64,000 bases of DNA from Haemonchus contortus (GCA_000469685.2 LS997566.1:2136061-2200060), one strand, 5' to 3'. Counted from the stretch's first letter, positions 1-11,983 are shown. The notes: generated by a model from the sequence alone, not told the origin. A program made the numbers and translations.

Positions 1-96
1 TAGGTTGCGCGCGAGACCTATGGGTAATAATCGATACTGACAGGGAACGTGAATTGTACCACACAACCAAATTGGAGAAAAACAGACTGCGCCTAC

Positions 97-3000
97 CTCT
101 TGAGTCCTCCATGACTGATGAAAAGCACGGTTTTCTCATCAAGAAGTAAATCGTTCTGTGGAATCCATTCCGAAACCATCACATGACGACCGACTTTGAT
201 GGGTCGACCTTTATAAGACCACACTATGCGATATTCGGATAGATTATTGAAAACCTGAAAGCCTGTCATCATGAAGCTTTATTGAACACAACACATCAAC
301 ACTTAGTAAGGCTGTACCTGTACAAAGGCGTCGAGCTTGTCGGGTGGGCTTAGGCTCCATGGGACTAATGTCCCGAACGCAACTACAATTGTCCCACGAG
401 ATGAAGGATCAGAAACGAAGTCTTTGACTTCACCCAGTAGCGCTTTTTTCGGAGTACAGTAGGAACCGTACGAGAAAAACTGGAATTAGACTCTTTTCGA
501 AAGAGATACCAGCAGAAGACGAAGGATTGAGTCTGAGGGGGTAACTTGAGACTGTCTCCTACTTGGTGGGGAGGCATCGAAAGGAATTGTCCAGTAACCT
601 TGAGAAGCGTGTCTCAAGCTCAAGATGCCCTTTGTTTCTAGGTGGTCACAGAATAAATTACTTCAGATCTTATCTAGACCTAATCTCGCCCTCCCCCAAC
701 CCAGTAGCCTTTTCTGGATCACCTCTCTGCAATGTAGGAACGGATATCACTTAAAAATCGATTATCATACGCACTTCTCTGAACTCTCAACATCCAGTGA
801 TGTAGGTTCAATAGATTCTACTCGAAATCAGTGATGACAAGCCTTACGTCGTTCGTCCTCGGAGCAGGATAGTACAATGACTCAGGCATATCCGTGAAGG
901 TGAAGGAGCTGATCTTGTTGAATTCTCGGAACGAAAAATTCGGTAGCACAGGAGAAAGAGCCTGAACATGAACCGTTTACCATATCATATTGCTATTCTT
1001 CAATATGATTAGCTCGAATCTCATAAAATTTCATTGGGACACAGGGGAAAGGGAGGATAGGGGAAGGGGGGGGGGTAGCGATAGTCGTAACAATGGATCT
1101 GCTGAGGACTTTGAAAAAAAATTATGTCCTAGTACATGCGAAACGGATTCTAATGTCTCCGTAATATGTATTGTAGATGCTGACAGAAAGCCTCTAAGAG
1201 TTTGGAAAATTCTCGATTGAAAACTGCCTTTCTTCTGCGATTTATAAAAGCTCCAGTTGCTGGAAAAACGTACTCGATTCATATAATAATTAGCGATCAT
1301 GTTTGTTGTCACAAATGATCCAAACCAGTCATACGCTGATCTCAAGCGATGCGTGAAAATGCTTGGCTGAAAAGCTGTAATCAGTTAGATATGGAATAAT
1401 GATCTGTGAATCGAGGGAAAGAAAGCACCCATCCAACGAGGGAGTAATGAAAAAGTGGGACTCACATCAAAACTGGATTGAGATAACGACATGAAATTAG
1501 GCGGTAATATGGCGTAGTTTCTGGAAGTGTCATTGAGTTCCAGACTTCAACATGTGTTCTATTTGTATTGTGTGAAATTGAAGTGACAACAAGGAAGCAG
1601 GAGCAAATAAATTATTTAAAATGGTTAATAAAGAAAATGAATCAGCATGGAAAGCAGAATACAACTTTTTGTTCTGTATTTTCCAATAACAGGACGGTGG
1701 ACCAACTTGTGAAACCCCTTGGAGGTTCCGTGTGGTCCTTCAACGTCACTTGAATGAACCATCACATGATGTCGTCTGCTCAGTTGAACGACACCATAAC
1801 CGCAAACGCTAAAAAGCGAGTCGGCGAAAATAAGGTCCCAGTTTCCTGAATGAAAAAGGTCAAGCGGAGTTTGGTCAGGTTTTTCCATGGTTGTTCAGAG
1901 CCTCTTGAAATATCTCTTCTGAACTGACCGGAATACCCTCTAAATCAGTACGTAATCAACTGCGCACAAGGGCTGCTTTCATATTCCGCGATTTGGCCCG
2001 CAAGCGCGCGAGCCAGCACGCTGGCCGGGGGCGGCGCTTGCCCCTTGTTTTCAAGTGAAAATTGTTCGGTACCGCCGACCGAGTAGTTCCCCGGCTGGCG
2101 CGCTCGCTCGCGGGCCAAATCGCGGACTATGAAAGCAGCCAAGCCTTTCAGTAGCCACAATGCATGTATTTGCATTGATATATCATTGTCATTTTCATCT
2201 ACATGCGGTAAGCAATTTTCTTTTGCATCGTTCGCGGAAGATGTGGGGAGGTTTGTGAAGTTACAGTTTCTTGGGACATTCTCTTACAACAGGTTGCCTA
2301 GTCTCATTTTTACATTCCTGAGTCTGATACCGAAAGCAGTCCATCAAAGGCGGATGATGCCGCTACGTTTTACGCTTATATGGGCAAAAAACGGAGACTT
2401 GCTCATATCCATGTCGAATCCAGCTTAATTCTCAGTAGGGTTCACAGGAAACCTTCAATTAGTACATGTAACCTTGAAATGTTCCAGAATAAGCAATCCT
2501 TCCAAAAAGTAAATCTTATTAGCCACATGTTTCGGAGACTAAATACCTGGGATAGAAAAAAAAATCATCTCAATTGTATTGGCGATCTCTGGCTATAAAA
2601 ATTAGTCTAGAAAACGTCGTACCTCGAACAAGACGATCATATTGAGGTCGACATTTCTCTAAAACAATACTGCAGGATATCGAATGTCGGTAGAAAGGAA
2701 TAATCTGAAGTACTTGTTGCAATCAGTTTATTTCATCTCAGAAATTGCCCGTCTGTTTTCTGCAAACGTTTGAATCTGTGAATTTGGGGCACTGTCCGTC
2801 GAAAAGCAGTTTAGATGGGGGCGCAATAAGGGCTCAAAATCGGTCGCAACGCTCTCTACTTCTCAATACTCCCAAGAAAGGACGTGCTTAACGACGGGCC
2901 CGCAGAAGGTGATATCACGCAGAATGGGGCACGTTTACGTTCACCCCATGTACAGGGGTGCCCAAAAAAAAGAGGCACTACGCATGGGGCCTAATCCAGG

Positions 3001-4625
3001 GCAGAATACGTCGCACCGATTGAAGCAGCAGAAGAATGTGATTGAGTAAATTGTACTAAGAATTTGCTTGATGAAAGGAAGCAGGGACTCGTGTGGTTTC
3101 TATATCGGCATTAAAATATGAAGCCGTCTGCCACTGCGGACGCGCTCAAGACGCCTTATGGGATATCGGTCGGCAACAAGCAGATACGCAACTTTCTCAA
3201 TCGAGTCGCTCACGAACAGATTCCTGGGCATCGTCGCTTAGGATCTGGAAGACCGATGACTTCCTGCAGCCCCAACAACTCCGCAATGGTCTGCGACGTC
3301 GTGGGAGACGAGCCGATCTCGCCGACCTCAGACGACATCAAATTTGCATGGCAAAAACTTTCGATTTCGTCCGTGCGGAAGGCCATTGAAGAATTCCGTG
3401 ATGAAGTACAATGTGTTCTTGATTTTGCGGGTGGTAATATTGAGTCAGAGTTTAGTAAAGTTTGATTACATCGGTGGTACAAGCCGAGCAGTGAAGGTGT
3501 CCCTTTTTTTTGGGCACCCCCGTAGTTAGCAGATACAGACTTAAAGCTGACACTTGTTGCTGTGTGGCGACTGTAATCTTATCCGACCACCTCCTTCACC
3601 GCTACAATTTGGTCCAACGTCAAAAAGGCTAGTATGCGAAAGGCCTGATTTCGGCGTTTGCTAGAAATTTCTCCTTCCCTGGTCATTAAGAAATTGCCCT
3701 TCTCTCTGCATCTCAGTAGGGGAAAATGGAATTACTGCAAAATGCCCCTTTGTAACATTCATGTTTTTCTCTCGGTTTTATTACTAAGAGTCATTACAAG
3801 TTAGGTCAGCTATTGTTCCCATACCGTCTGTGATCCCTTCTTGGAAAACATGGGCCCGCAGTAAGTGAGGTTGGGCGGGTGATGCGCTCTGCTACAGTTC
3901 AGCCAACTGATTTTGATTGTCTGAAGGGTGCTCTAACCTGCGTAAAAATCGAGAATTCTTGATTCCACACAAGTTTACCGAAGGCATCATCATCGAAGGG
4001 GTTGGCCAGGACTGTAAAATCTATTTCACTTAATTTATCACACATTTTCATCGTGACAAGATCCATTTTAACATCAATCGTCGTACTCGACAAAAAAACA
4101 GAGGATGATGTTTTTGACGGTAATAAATGCCGTCTACAGACTACACTCCGCATACGACTTCCTTCAGAATGCTAGTGGCGATTCAAATGCACAAGAAAGC
4201 CAAGTGTAGATGCCACTGCAGGATGCCCCACATACATATTTCATTATTAGTGCCTTTTTATCTCCCCAGAAAGGAAAAATTAATGTCCCAGTCGACCTCT
4301 AAATGTTATGACTTCTAGTTTCCAGACAAGAATATCCACTAGAGAGGGCTTCAGAAGCGAAGGCAACACGCTGGCCGCACACATCCAGTTCGAAGCAGGA
4401 GTACTTACATTTGGACACGTCGATCAACTCATTCTTCATATGGAAGTCAATTTCAGGCTTGAAAATGTTGAAATACAAGGATACAGAGTGATTATCCTCC
4501 TGGAGACGATGCATAAGTGGTTGAAACGAGCGCGTATGTGATCGGCCCTGATCCATGGTGACAAGCAGGAAATTGCCAGCCAAAGCGAATGGAAGTAGGG
4601 AGATTATGATGCATGACATAAACAA
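97..4625 (-). CDS. UDP-glycosyltransferase (UGT), 3' end beyond left edge
   Basis: UGTs transfer a sugar from a UDP-sugar to small lipophilic molecules, usually in the ER lumen, and act in detoxification. My exon model on the minus strand is 4625-4409, 4011-3938, 3644-3619 (tentative, 26 nt), 2669-2623, 1845-1707, 1520-1466, 1366-1274, 961-848, 479-318 and 254-97. All phases join without a stop. The first exon starts with a hydrophobic signal peptide (MFMSCIIISLLPFALAG). The middle exons hold the acceptor-domain segment NWDLIFADSLFSVCGYG. Exon 479-318 has GTIVVAFGTLVPWS, and exon 254-97 has the UGT signature start WIPQNDLLL...SHGGLKS, which binds the UDP-sugar. The C-terminal remainder, including the membrane anchor, would lie left of base 1. 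Two donors are the weak GTTGGT/GTTGGA type. No broken exon is visible. The family assignment is strong; the 26-nt exon is the weakest join. Confidence 0.88.
1971..2140. mobile_element. GC-rich MITE inside a UGT intron
   Basis: A 170-bp element has inverted ends of about 47 bp. The left end begins GGCTGCTTTCAT and the right end finishes ATGAAAGCAGCC, with GATTTGGCCCGC shared further in. It is flanked by AAG on both sides, compatible with a 3-bp target duplication. It has no coding capacity. It stands out as GC-rich against the AT-rich intron. Confidence 0.75.
2953..3522 (+). mobile_element. Tc1/mariner-like element, internally deleted, with fused transposase remnant
   Basis: The ends are CAGGGGTGCCCAAAAAAAA and its inverted partner TTTTTTTTGGGCACCCCCG, each next to TA, as expected of a Tc1/mariner TA duplication. 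Inside, 3118-3465 is one open frame of 115 codons. Its first part looks like a transposase helix-turn-helix region ending in a GRPMT-like hook. It then passes directly into a motif like the extreme C-terminus of these transposases (KAIEEFRDEV...GG). The catalytic DDE/D middle is missing. This suggests an internally deleted, non-autonomous copy. It sits in a large UGT intron, opposite to the gene. The exact subfamily is not determined. Confidence 0.75.
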
Positions 4626-5962
4626 GCCTGAAACGATTCAAAACCCGGTATTAACCCACATCTTCGTCGTGAAATTATGGTATTGGCTGATAAAGAGAGA
4701 AAGCCAGTGGTCTGGCACTAAAAAGCGACGAACTCGTTCGAACGCCTGGTTAAACAAATGTTCCATCATAAAAATCCTTCCCACAAAGAAGCATCGAACA
4801 GTCATTAGAGCTAATGAAATGAAAACTAAGAAAAATATCAATTTGAAAGAATATGAGAAAATAGTCGAGAATACACCGATAAATCAATATGAAAAGACTG
4901 CAATGGAGGTCCATCTTCTCAGCCGTCCTTTGTAAAGAGGGAGACGATAGCCAAGATTGCAGTGGCGTTCTTATCACTTTGTGCAACGCCGTGTTGTACG
5001 CGAATGATTCATAGGTTCACGAAATCAAGGATCAGTTACAATTTGGAACTTTTCATGATGACTTCGGAGTCGCATGTAAACAAACAAAGTGAGAAACAAC
5101 TCAAAAAATATGTGAAGGATTATATGCAGAGATGTTACACGTATGAACCGATCAAATAGATGAAAGTCAAAGGATGAAGTCTTTGGCATGATTCAATCTC
5201 GTTTTTGGGGATGCGCCACCGCATATAACTCTGATTCCATTCAGAATTGTGGTGGCGTTCCGAATGCCTACATATATGACCTACACAGTGATGTGAGGTG
5301 GCCAGCCGATGTAAAGGTAAGTCTTTTCATCTTCTCAGAGGAAGCTAGTACCGAGTAAGCGACACGGAAAGAAGGCAAGGTTGGTCTGGGCGACTGTCGA
5401 TGGGGACCAGACTATGGTGATATGGTGATAGTGCGCTTCCCGCTGGCTTCACCACCTTTGCTCGAGCATGTGAAGTAGTAATCAAGAAAGTGAGTCCTAA
5501 GTCCGTGTAGTATTGCAAATTTCCGTCTACTCGAATGCATATCGCCAACGAGCTCAGCTGGGGATACGCTATATAGCTTGAATATCACAAAAGCTAAGTA
5601 TGAGAATGCAGAACACGCAGAATGCAAGGTGCCTAGGGAAAGGGGGAAGTGAAAGAGCCTGAAGAGATCCCAGTGCAGGCGATAGGAAATGACAGTGTTC
5701 CCGATGTTTGAGCTGAACCTGTTTCCTTTTGATTGAATTAGTAACACTTCAAAGAAGTATCGCCAATGTCACTTGCAGATTTCTTGCAATTCCTACAAAT
5801 CACCTTCATAATGCACATTTTTTAACTACCAGTGCAGGTATTTTCAGAATTCGAATAACTTCGGCAAAATTGATCAAGAAAAATACGAGTTACAATAAAG
5901 TGCTGAAGGCCTTCTGTTAGACGGAGGAGCATTGAAGGTTAACAAAAGTGGGAGCAACTGTT
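4626..5962. other. Divergent intergenic region between UGT and the membrane-protein gene
   Basis: This interval separates two gene starts pointing away from each other, so it should hold both promoters. I recognise no specific sites in it. It contains one SINE-like copy (5163-5462). A short AG-ended frame near 5842-5893 ends in a stop, but its upstream part was not found. Confidence 0.5.
5163..5462 (-). repeat. tRNA-headed SINE-like copy
   Basis: This matches the body shared by the copies at 43605, 46140 and 51125: a GTCTTTGGC start, GATGCGCC, a GTACAAGTC-like middle, GGTTGGTCTGGGCG, then the head ending CACCACCTTT. The tRNA-like head lies at the right, so the copy points to the minus strand. 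It is diverged. Confidence 0.6.
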
Positions 5963-8902
5963 ATGAGAATCGATCCCTTATTAAGTCGCTACCCGAAACT
6001 TATAGAGAAAAGGTGAGGTTAGCTGATTTCAGTGGAGCTCCGAACACCAATCTGCTTCAACTTATTTTCTCACAAAGAATCACAAACAATACCTGAAGGA
6101 GTGTCCTGCTCTTATGCCTGAATTATCAAGGAACATGATAGTAAGGAAGCAGCGTGGTAGCTTTCATTTGTCTACTAGTTGTTCTACTGACCGGTAAGCC
6201 TCGTATTTGGTATAGACAGAAACCTGAGGCTAACAGTAGGATTTATCGTTTCGACCTAACTATAAGAGCCTGGAGAAGAAAAATTCGCCAAACTCGTCGC
6301 GAACAAAAATCAATGAATGCAATCGATGAGGCAAATGGTGGCGCTCTGTTTCAGATTTCTGCTCCAATGAAAAACACTATAAAATCATTGGACTTCTTAC
6401 TGTCTGCATCGTTATGTTCGACTCAATTTTTATTTGCTATTGTCAAGACAATAACAAAAGCGATGGATCCAAGTCTAACAGCAGAAAATGACTGTTCTTT
6501 CGGTAAGTCAGTGCTGCTGGGATAAGCAAAAGTCTGAACGTCCCCAGTCATCTCGTATAGTAGCTAGAGAGGTGGATTGAACCCACGTGGCCAAAAGCAG
6601 AATCTCTCGGTAAATACTGTCAAGTTTGACTACTGGAACTAGGCAGGATCAGTAGTGCCCACACTCCCCTCCTGGGACCTCTCTCTCCTATTCATCCATG
6701 GCACGAACCAAAGTCCCACTCAACTAAACAATCTCTCCTTTGTAAAGTTGACTTTGGAACTTAAAAAAAAACGCATTTTAATGGAGTAGGTCAATTACGT
6801 TAGTTAGTCAGGCATAACTTGTGCTTTCAGATGAATTCGCTAGTGCATTTTGGTTTCTTGCTTTTTGTGGATGTTTAACAAGAAGGCGTTATATTATTGT
6901 ATTCACAACATTGGCCATGTTTTACACTTTCGTTCTGGCATTCAAATGGTTTGCTGCAGCTTCTTTCAGTGTTAGTTTTTCATACAGCTTCCTTGATAAA
7001 TAAATTTTCGAAGATGTCATAAATGGAGGCTCATGAGTTTTTTTTTGGCCGGCAGTTCTTGTTCAATCTCTCAGAACTCAGCGGGGTGGAGACTGAGCGG
7101 AGAAGGAGAATATTTTTGCTTAAAGTTTCTCAATTCAAATTCTCAATACGAAAAAGCTGGGGAGTGGCTCAGCAGAGCTAATTGGTGTGAAGAGGGTTAG
7201 GGGTTAAGTGAGCTGCTTTCATAAGGAATGACTTAACCAGTTAGGCTAAGTGCTTTGAAAAAGGATTTTGAGAAAGAAAACAAAAAAGTGCGTACAAGAA
7301 CAAACCAATGGCCTAAATGGCTTAAGGCTACTCTACTCGAAAACGTCATATCCTTTGATGACTGAGCCTTTTGCTGATTGCAATTTTCAAAGGGAGAAGG
7401 AGCACTCTGTCGACCTGCTCAGTGGATCGAATCCTTTATCATTAGGTTGGTAAATAAGTCCTGCGACAAAAAATTCGAAGCATTGAAAATTTGTATCAAC
7501 AGTGTGAACACGGTAGCAAGGGTGATAAACTTGTAAGAAATTCCTCAGGCAATTAATACATGAGTAAATAAGGGCACACGTGTGGGCTTTCAGAGTATTA
7601 CGGTCAATGAATGGACAACACCCGGTTCGTATCATCACCTTCTACCAAGCAAGCCAAGGGATAAACGCGGGTGTAGAGGCTCGAAATATCAGCAATCTAT
7701 TCGATGCTAACACTGCACACCGATCGACGGTCAACAATCGGTTGGATCGCTTCACTGCAGGAGATACCAGCTTCAGGGTAAAGCAAGCATCGTCCCCTGA
7801 TTCAATGGATGTTGAAGGAATTCATCCACTATGAGTTGCTAAACGCAGACTAGATGGACGCAGCTATCGCTTGCCCCTATGATCCCCTTTATTTGGCCAA
7901 CGGGCTTAGAGAAGGGCGATCAAACCGTAAATCAGGTCCCTACAGAGGGACAACGCACGTCGAAAATTCACTTTGAACCCACATCAAATAATCAACGATC
8001 CCGCGTTGTTTCAGGTTACTTATCAGTAGTACTCCCGGAGTGTTGCCCCTTTCAGCTACCATGTGCTCCGCCTTCTTGGGCATCCCGTTGTGGAAAAAAA
8101 ATTCGCAACATAATGTGATCTAAAAACGGCAGTCAATTACTTCTTTGAGTCACAGCTCCCTCACTTTTGGAGAGATGGCATCAGTGATTGGCTCAAAGGA
8201 TGAAAGAAGGTTGTTGACTTCGTCGGTAGACATTTTTACAAAAATTGATCGATGTGAAAAAATTCAGAAATGGTTTTAGAAAAGGTCTCCATTTTGTCAC
8301 AGGACTTATTTGCCAACCTAATAAATGTCCCCTCCCCCTGAGCCCACCAAATTTCCATATTTTCGTAATTTGACAATCTCGTCTGGAAGGCTGGGAACAT
8401 TAGCGACATCTGGACTTCATCTAACCTTCAAACTACCGTCAGAAAACTACCCTGCATGACGGAATGCGTGGCTTAACCGGAATGGAAATTGGCCAGCGCA
8501 GTATGCTGCAGTCCTAGTTTTTTGTACCGTTTTCATTTCAGTATCTCACTAACACCCCACTGTCGTGCCCCAGACATGTTCGTCAGACTTATCCAAGTTG
8601 GTGTAGGGATGTCGACATAATATTTCTTGCAGCCAGCGTCATCAGTATCATGATTGCGGTAAGTGCCCAGTTCCGATAGCTTCCCTTATCCTTAGATCCC
8701 CAATTTTGTAGTTCATTTCTTACAGATGGTTGCTTCTATACTTTCCGCATTGCGTTTATGGTCAGACGAAGACGATTTTGATGAGGATGACACTGAGGAG
8801 CCACTTGTCAATGAAAATCAAAGACCTACAAGGACTATGATCACCTCTTACAGATATTCAATTGATCGACAACTGACCACTCCACATATTGACAGAAAAT
8901 AA
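5963..8902 (+). CDS. Small multi-pass membrane protein, unknown function, with alternative third exon
   Basis: The model is 5963-6012, 6153-6193, 6831-6970, 8542-8658 and 8726-8902. It sums to 525 nt and encodes 174 residues with no internal stop. It begins MRIDPLLSRYPKLIEK. Hydrophobic stretches follow in the second exon (VVAFICLLVVLL), in the third exon (two segments around a TRRR turn), and across the fourth and fifth exons (VDIIFLAASVISIMIAMV). A cysteine-containing loop lies between the third and fourth. The tail is acidic (DEDDFDEDD) and then polar. An alternative exon, 6355-6491, is also phase 1, encodes one membrane segment (YKIIGLLTVCIVMFDSIF) and stops, giving a 75-residue form. AATAAA overlaps the stop codon at 8898. 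The intron before the fourth exon holds a mariner relic. I do not recognise the family; a four-helix topology is inferred. Confidence 0.68.
7445..8318 (+). mobile_element. Mariner-like element, decayed (copy A)
   Basis: The termini are GGTTGGTAAATAAGTCCTG and its inverted partner CAGGACTTATTTGCCAACC, both bordered by TA. At 874 bp it is shorter than a full mariner of about 1.3 kb. The open frame at 7580-7834 resembles the transposase N-terminal helix-turn-helix domain (GQHPVRIITFYQ, AEARNI-like and RSTV segments). Near the right end a frame resembling the C-terminus (FWRDGISDWLKG) is interrupted by a stop. The catalytic core is mostly absent. The copy sits in an intron of the membrane-protein gene, in the same orientation. 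It is paired with copy B at 24244-25113. Confidence 0.85.
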
Positions 8903-9002
8903 ACGCAGAAAACAACTGTAGAGGATGTTTGCTCAGTCATAGAGCTCAATTTCGGCTTTCAGGATTTAAAGGATGCATCCCTATATGGGAGTGATCCCTA
9001 AT

Positions 9003-9118
9003 GCACGGTTGGCCGAGTGGTCTAAGGCGCCAGACTCAAGCATTAACTTGCCGCGAGTTAGCGGATTGGGCGCTCTGGTACCCGTACGGGTGCGTGGGTT
9101 CGAGTTCCACTCCGTGCA
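9003..9118 (+). tRNA. tRNA-Leu (anticodon CAA) with intron
   Basis: The gene folds as a class II tRNA. The acceptor strand is GCACGG, followed by a D arm starting TGGCCGAGTGG. The anticodon stem CCAGA/TCTGG carries loop CTCAAG, giving anticodon CAA at 9037-9039. A likely intron of 32 nt occupies 9041-9072, right after position 37 as usual. A long variable arm (CCCGTACGGG) follows, then a T arm with GGTTCGAGT. The 7th acceptor pair would be T-T, and the last T-stem pair is a G-T wobble. Otherwise it looks functional. Confidence 0.95.
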
Positions 9119-11478
9119 GAAAATTTTGGATACTTTTTGTGCTTTTCTATGGGAACAGAATTATTTGATACAAATTCAATGGACCGTTGAGGTAACTTTG
9201 CTGTCCAGACGCCATGTATCAAATGGCTTGATCCTGGTGCTACTTTTAGCATATTGTATCGAGTGGCCTTGGTTTAACCTTTACAATCACTGAAATTACC
9301 TTCGAAATCCACTCTTAAAACCCTCAAAAAATGAAACTTTTCGTGGTCCTATGTATAAAAAAGATAGGAAAAAGTTGTTGGCGTTAAACAATCCCGTCTG
9401 AGGGAAGCGCTCCCGCACCTGACTTCCACCGAATGGTCCTATGTATAGCATGGAAAAAGCAGTCAAATGTGTTCAAAACAGACTTGAAAGGTTACAAGGG
9501 GAGGGTAGAATATGATAGGTAAGGTAGGTCCTAAGTAATCTGGTCCTACAATTCTGAAATGACCACAGTTCCCCATTCTGGAGCGCTCTATGCACACCCC
9601 TCCATGCAACGGTACTACGCTTCTTCCCCTTTGTGAAAATTTCTTTATATTCCCGACTGGCTCTTTATAACTTCGTTCTGGTAGAATTTGAGGCCCACTC
9701 CCTGTTGAGCGATATGACATAAAGAATTTCGATTTGGCGAATGAAAAGTGGTGTGGGTTTATTCAGCGAATAATCAAATAAATAATTAAACACTTCGACA
9801 CAGCACGGAAGCGAAAATCCATGTTCTCCTGGGAATAATGAACATATAGTGGAGAATGCACTCCAAAGTCGTACATGGCTCGGAGATGCGAAGTGATTCA
9901 GCCCTCGAGGTTGTGGGTATTATAGTTAGGTAATTGTTATCTTTGAAGAAAAAACCCTGTTCATAATTTTCCTATGCCCCATTTCTTGTGCATAAGAGTT
10001 CTTCTGCTAGAATTGCGGTCGTAGAAAGATCTTTATCAGGATTGATCAAGGCGGACGTCTTATCAGTAGAGCCAAGAGTCATCCTATCGCTTAAGACGCT
10101 GCTCCTGTCGAGTTTCAGCTTACGGCAACTTTTTTCTACGTCATTTGGAATGATATTATTATTACGGCAAGGTGTGCAGCGATTAATCCCCTTATCGGTG
10201 TGAACTTGGCGATTAATCGTTTGAGCAAACCTTACAATTATCATCTGCTGATAATTGAACGTCACTTTCAAAGCTCACCCAATGCAAATATTGAACTTGG
10301 GCCCTGTCACGTAGCCTTTTTTCCGAATCGTCGCATAAATAGTTGGAGGTATGGAGCATGGCTTATTCTAATGACTCACTTGCGCTATAACTTATTGAAA
10401 GACTACTTGCTGAGAAGAGGATCTACTCGGTCTCCGTTTCTTGCTCAACTTAGAGTTTTTTGGAAAATTCCACTTTGAAACCGATTGGAATTGAATGGTG
10501 TACAACAAGAATCAGAGAGCATGAATAACAACGACAGCGACTAGCCGGAACCAAGGAAAAACGTTGATGTGGCCTAAGTATAACAATACAGCAAAAAGTC
10601 CCGCCAAATGCTTGATGATTACTGGTAAGCTCCTGGTTATTCGAAGTTGGAAGCAGTACAAAGAGAAACCGCGGACTGCGAACGGAGCTTAGGACCACAA
10701 ACAACTAAATATAGTAATAAAAGAGACATCCTTCCCAGGTAAAGCTGGTCCTAGGAAAGAAGTCAACTGAGAGTTGATTGGAAATCCTCCGAATAGATTG
10801 ATGTGAGTTGTTACAAGAGAGGTCCTACTATCGACTTATTTTTATTGATCTGATCTGCAATCCATTGCTTCCCAATCGTTTGTTTCACAACCGCACGTTC
10901 ACTTTCTTCTGACTCTTATCAACTTTTACAACATCATCGCCTTGGTTTTAAGATGGTACATACTTCACCATGAGAATTCGTCCTAACTCCTCATTATCTC
11001 CATCAAAAGGGGAGCGGTCAGTAGGGGTGTTTATGAACAGTGTTTCAACATTTTCATGAGCTTCGATCGCAAAGTCACCGTTGAATCTACTTATATTAGC
11101 TCCGATTGAAGGACTTGTCCTTCTACTGATCTTGAAAAGGCTTTTTTATATTTATGGCATCGAAGCACTGACTTGTACAACACCACCGAAAGTCATTGTA
11201 CAGGTGGCACACATTCAACTCGCCACTGCGATCTCTAATATAAATCGAATGCGTGGCTCTGAAAAGGTAGGCTCATCACCAAAAAATTTTTCACCGCAAT
11301 TTGATTTGAACATCATGACCATGAGAACTCAGTCCAACAATAACCACTTTGAAAATTCACCCAAACTTTACCGAGTCATGCAAAATTTCAATTCTTGCGC
11401 CTTCCATCGTTTTGCCCTTGACATGATTCTAATGAAAAACTTGTGTCGTTTGTCCAATCAACTCGGATTCAATGGTGC
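9119..11478. other. Intergenic stretch with SINE fragment and a coding-like segment
   Basis: A short fragment of the SINE-like family lies at about 9375-9440 (GGCGTTAAACAATCCCGTCTGAGG). A polar, coding-like minus-strand segment is at 9972-10165 and is listed separately. The rest shows no recognisable gene, RNA or element. Confidence 0.5.
9972..10165 (-). CDS. Possible C-terminal exon, unrecognised
   Basis: A minus-strand frame of about 64 codons ends at a stop at 9972. Its composition is polar and protein-like (for example KLDRSSVLSDRM and NPDKDLSTTAILAEELL). I found no clear acceptor or upstream exons, and I recognise no family. It could be a chance frame. Confidence 0.25.
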
Positions 11479-11619
11479 ATGTTCAATGAATTCGAATCCA
11501 GTACAATCGATGGTAATTTTAGTGACACGTATTCATCCTATCCAAACGCTGGGAGAACAAATCGTGGCGATCGTTTGATAGAAACTTCGAGTGCCTCCGA
11601 GAAAGAATCCTATTGGAAG
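11479..11619 (+). CDS. Probable first coding exon (47 residues), possibly of aquaporin 1
   Basis: An ATG at 11479 opens a 47-codon polar, serine-rich frame (MFNEFESSTIDGNF...SASEKESYWK). It ends exactly at a donor, GTCAGT, in phase 0. The next aquaporin exon, at 15827, begins in phase 0 after TTCTAG and lacks its own early ATG, so the two are compatible. The intron would be 4.2 kb. The S/E/K-rich text resembles the cytosolic N-terminal tails of the aquaporin paralogues here (for example SESETYSLL). It could equally be the first exon of an unrelated gene. Confidence 0.45.
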
Positions 11620-11937
11620 GTCAGTGAACTTTATTCTCATTCTCGATCACTCTAGTTTTAACCGTCTATTCTCCATTACGTGATTACTTTTTTTCTTCTT
11701 TCGAATCATGAATTAATTCTTCAACGCTCTTGTTCGTTGATCATCCGATACAAATTTGGTTCCCTTCCCGATGAACTCTGACTTTGTCCAATAGAAATCC
11801 TCGCAGTCAAGAAAAAGTTAAGACATAAACAAAAAAATAAAAAATTAGTTTAAACGAGGTCCTTCAGAACGTCAAATTTTTTGATTGGTCATTGGCCATC
11901 CTTACTATATATAATCCACAAGTTTGGTGTGTCTGTT

Positions 11938-11983
11938 TGTATGTATCTATGTATGTATGTATGTATGTTTGTTTGTTTGTATG
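11938..11983. repeat. GTAT/GTTT microsatellite
   Basis: Runs of GTAT give way to GTTT just after the text TTTGGTGTGTCTGTTTGTATGT. The same lead-in (TGTGTGTCTGTTTGTATG) recurs at 33135-33152, where it also follows a TATATA tract. The microsatellite is therefore part of a dispersed repeat. Confidence 0.8.

Noticed and set aside
4638..4841. Hydrophobic minus-strand frame upstream of the UGT start as an extra UGT exon
   Set aside because: The next exon already starts with a complete signal peptide and ATG, and the frame ends in a stop before it.
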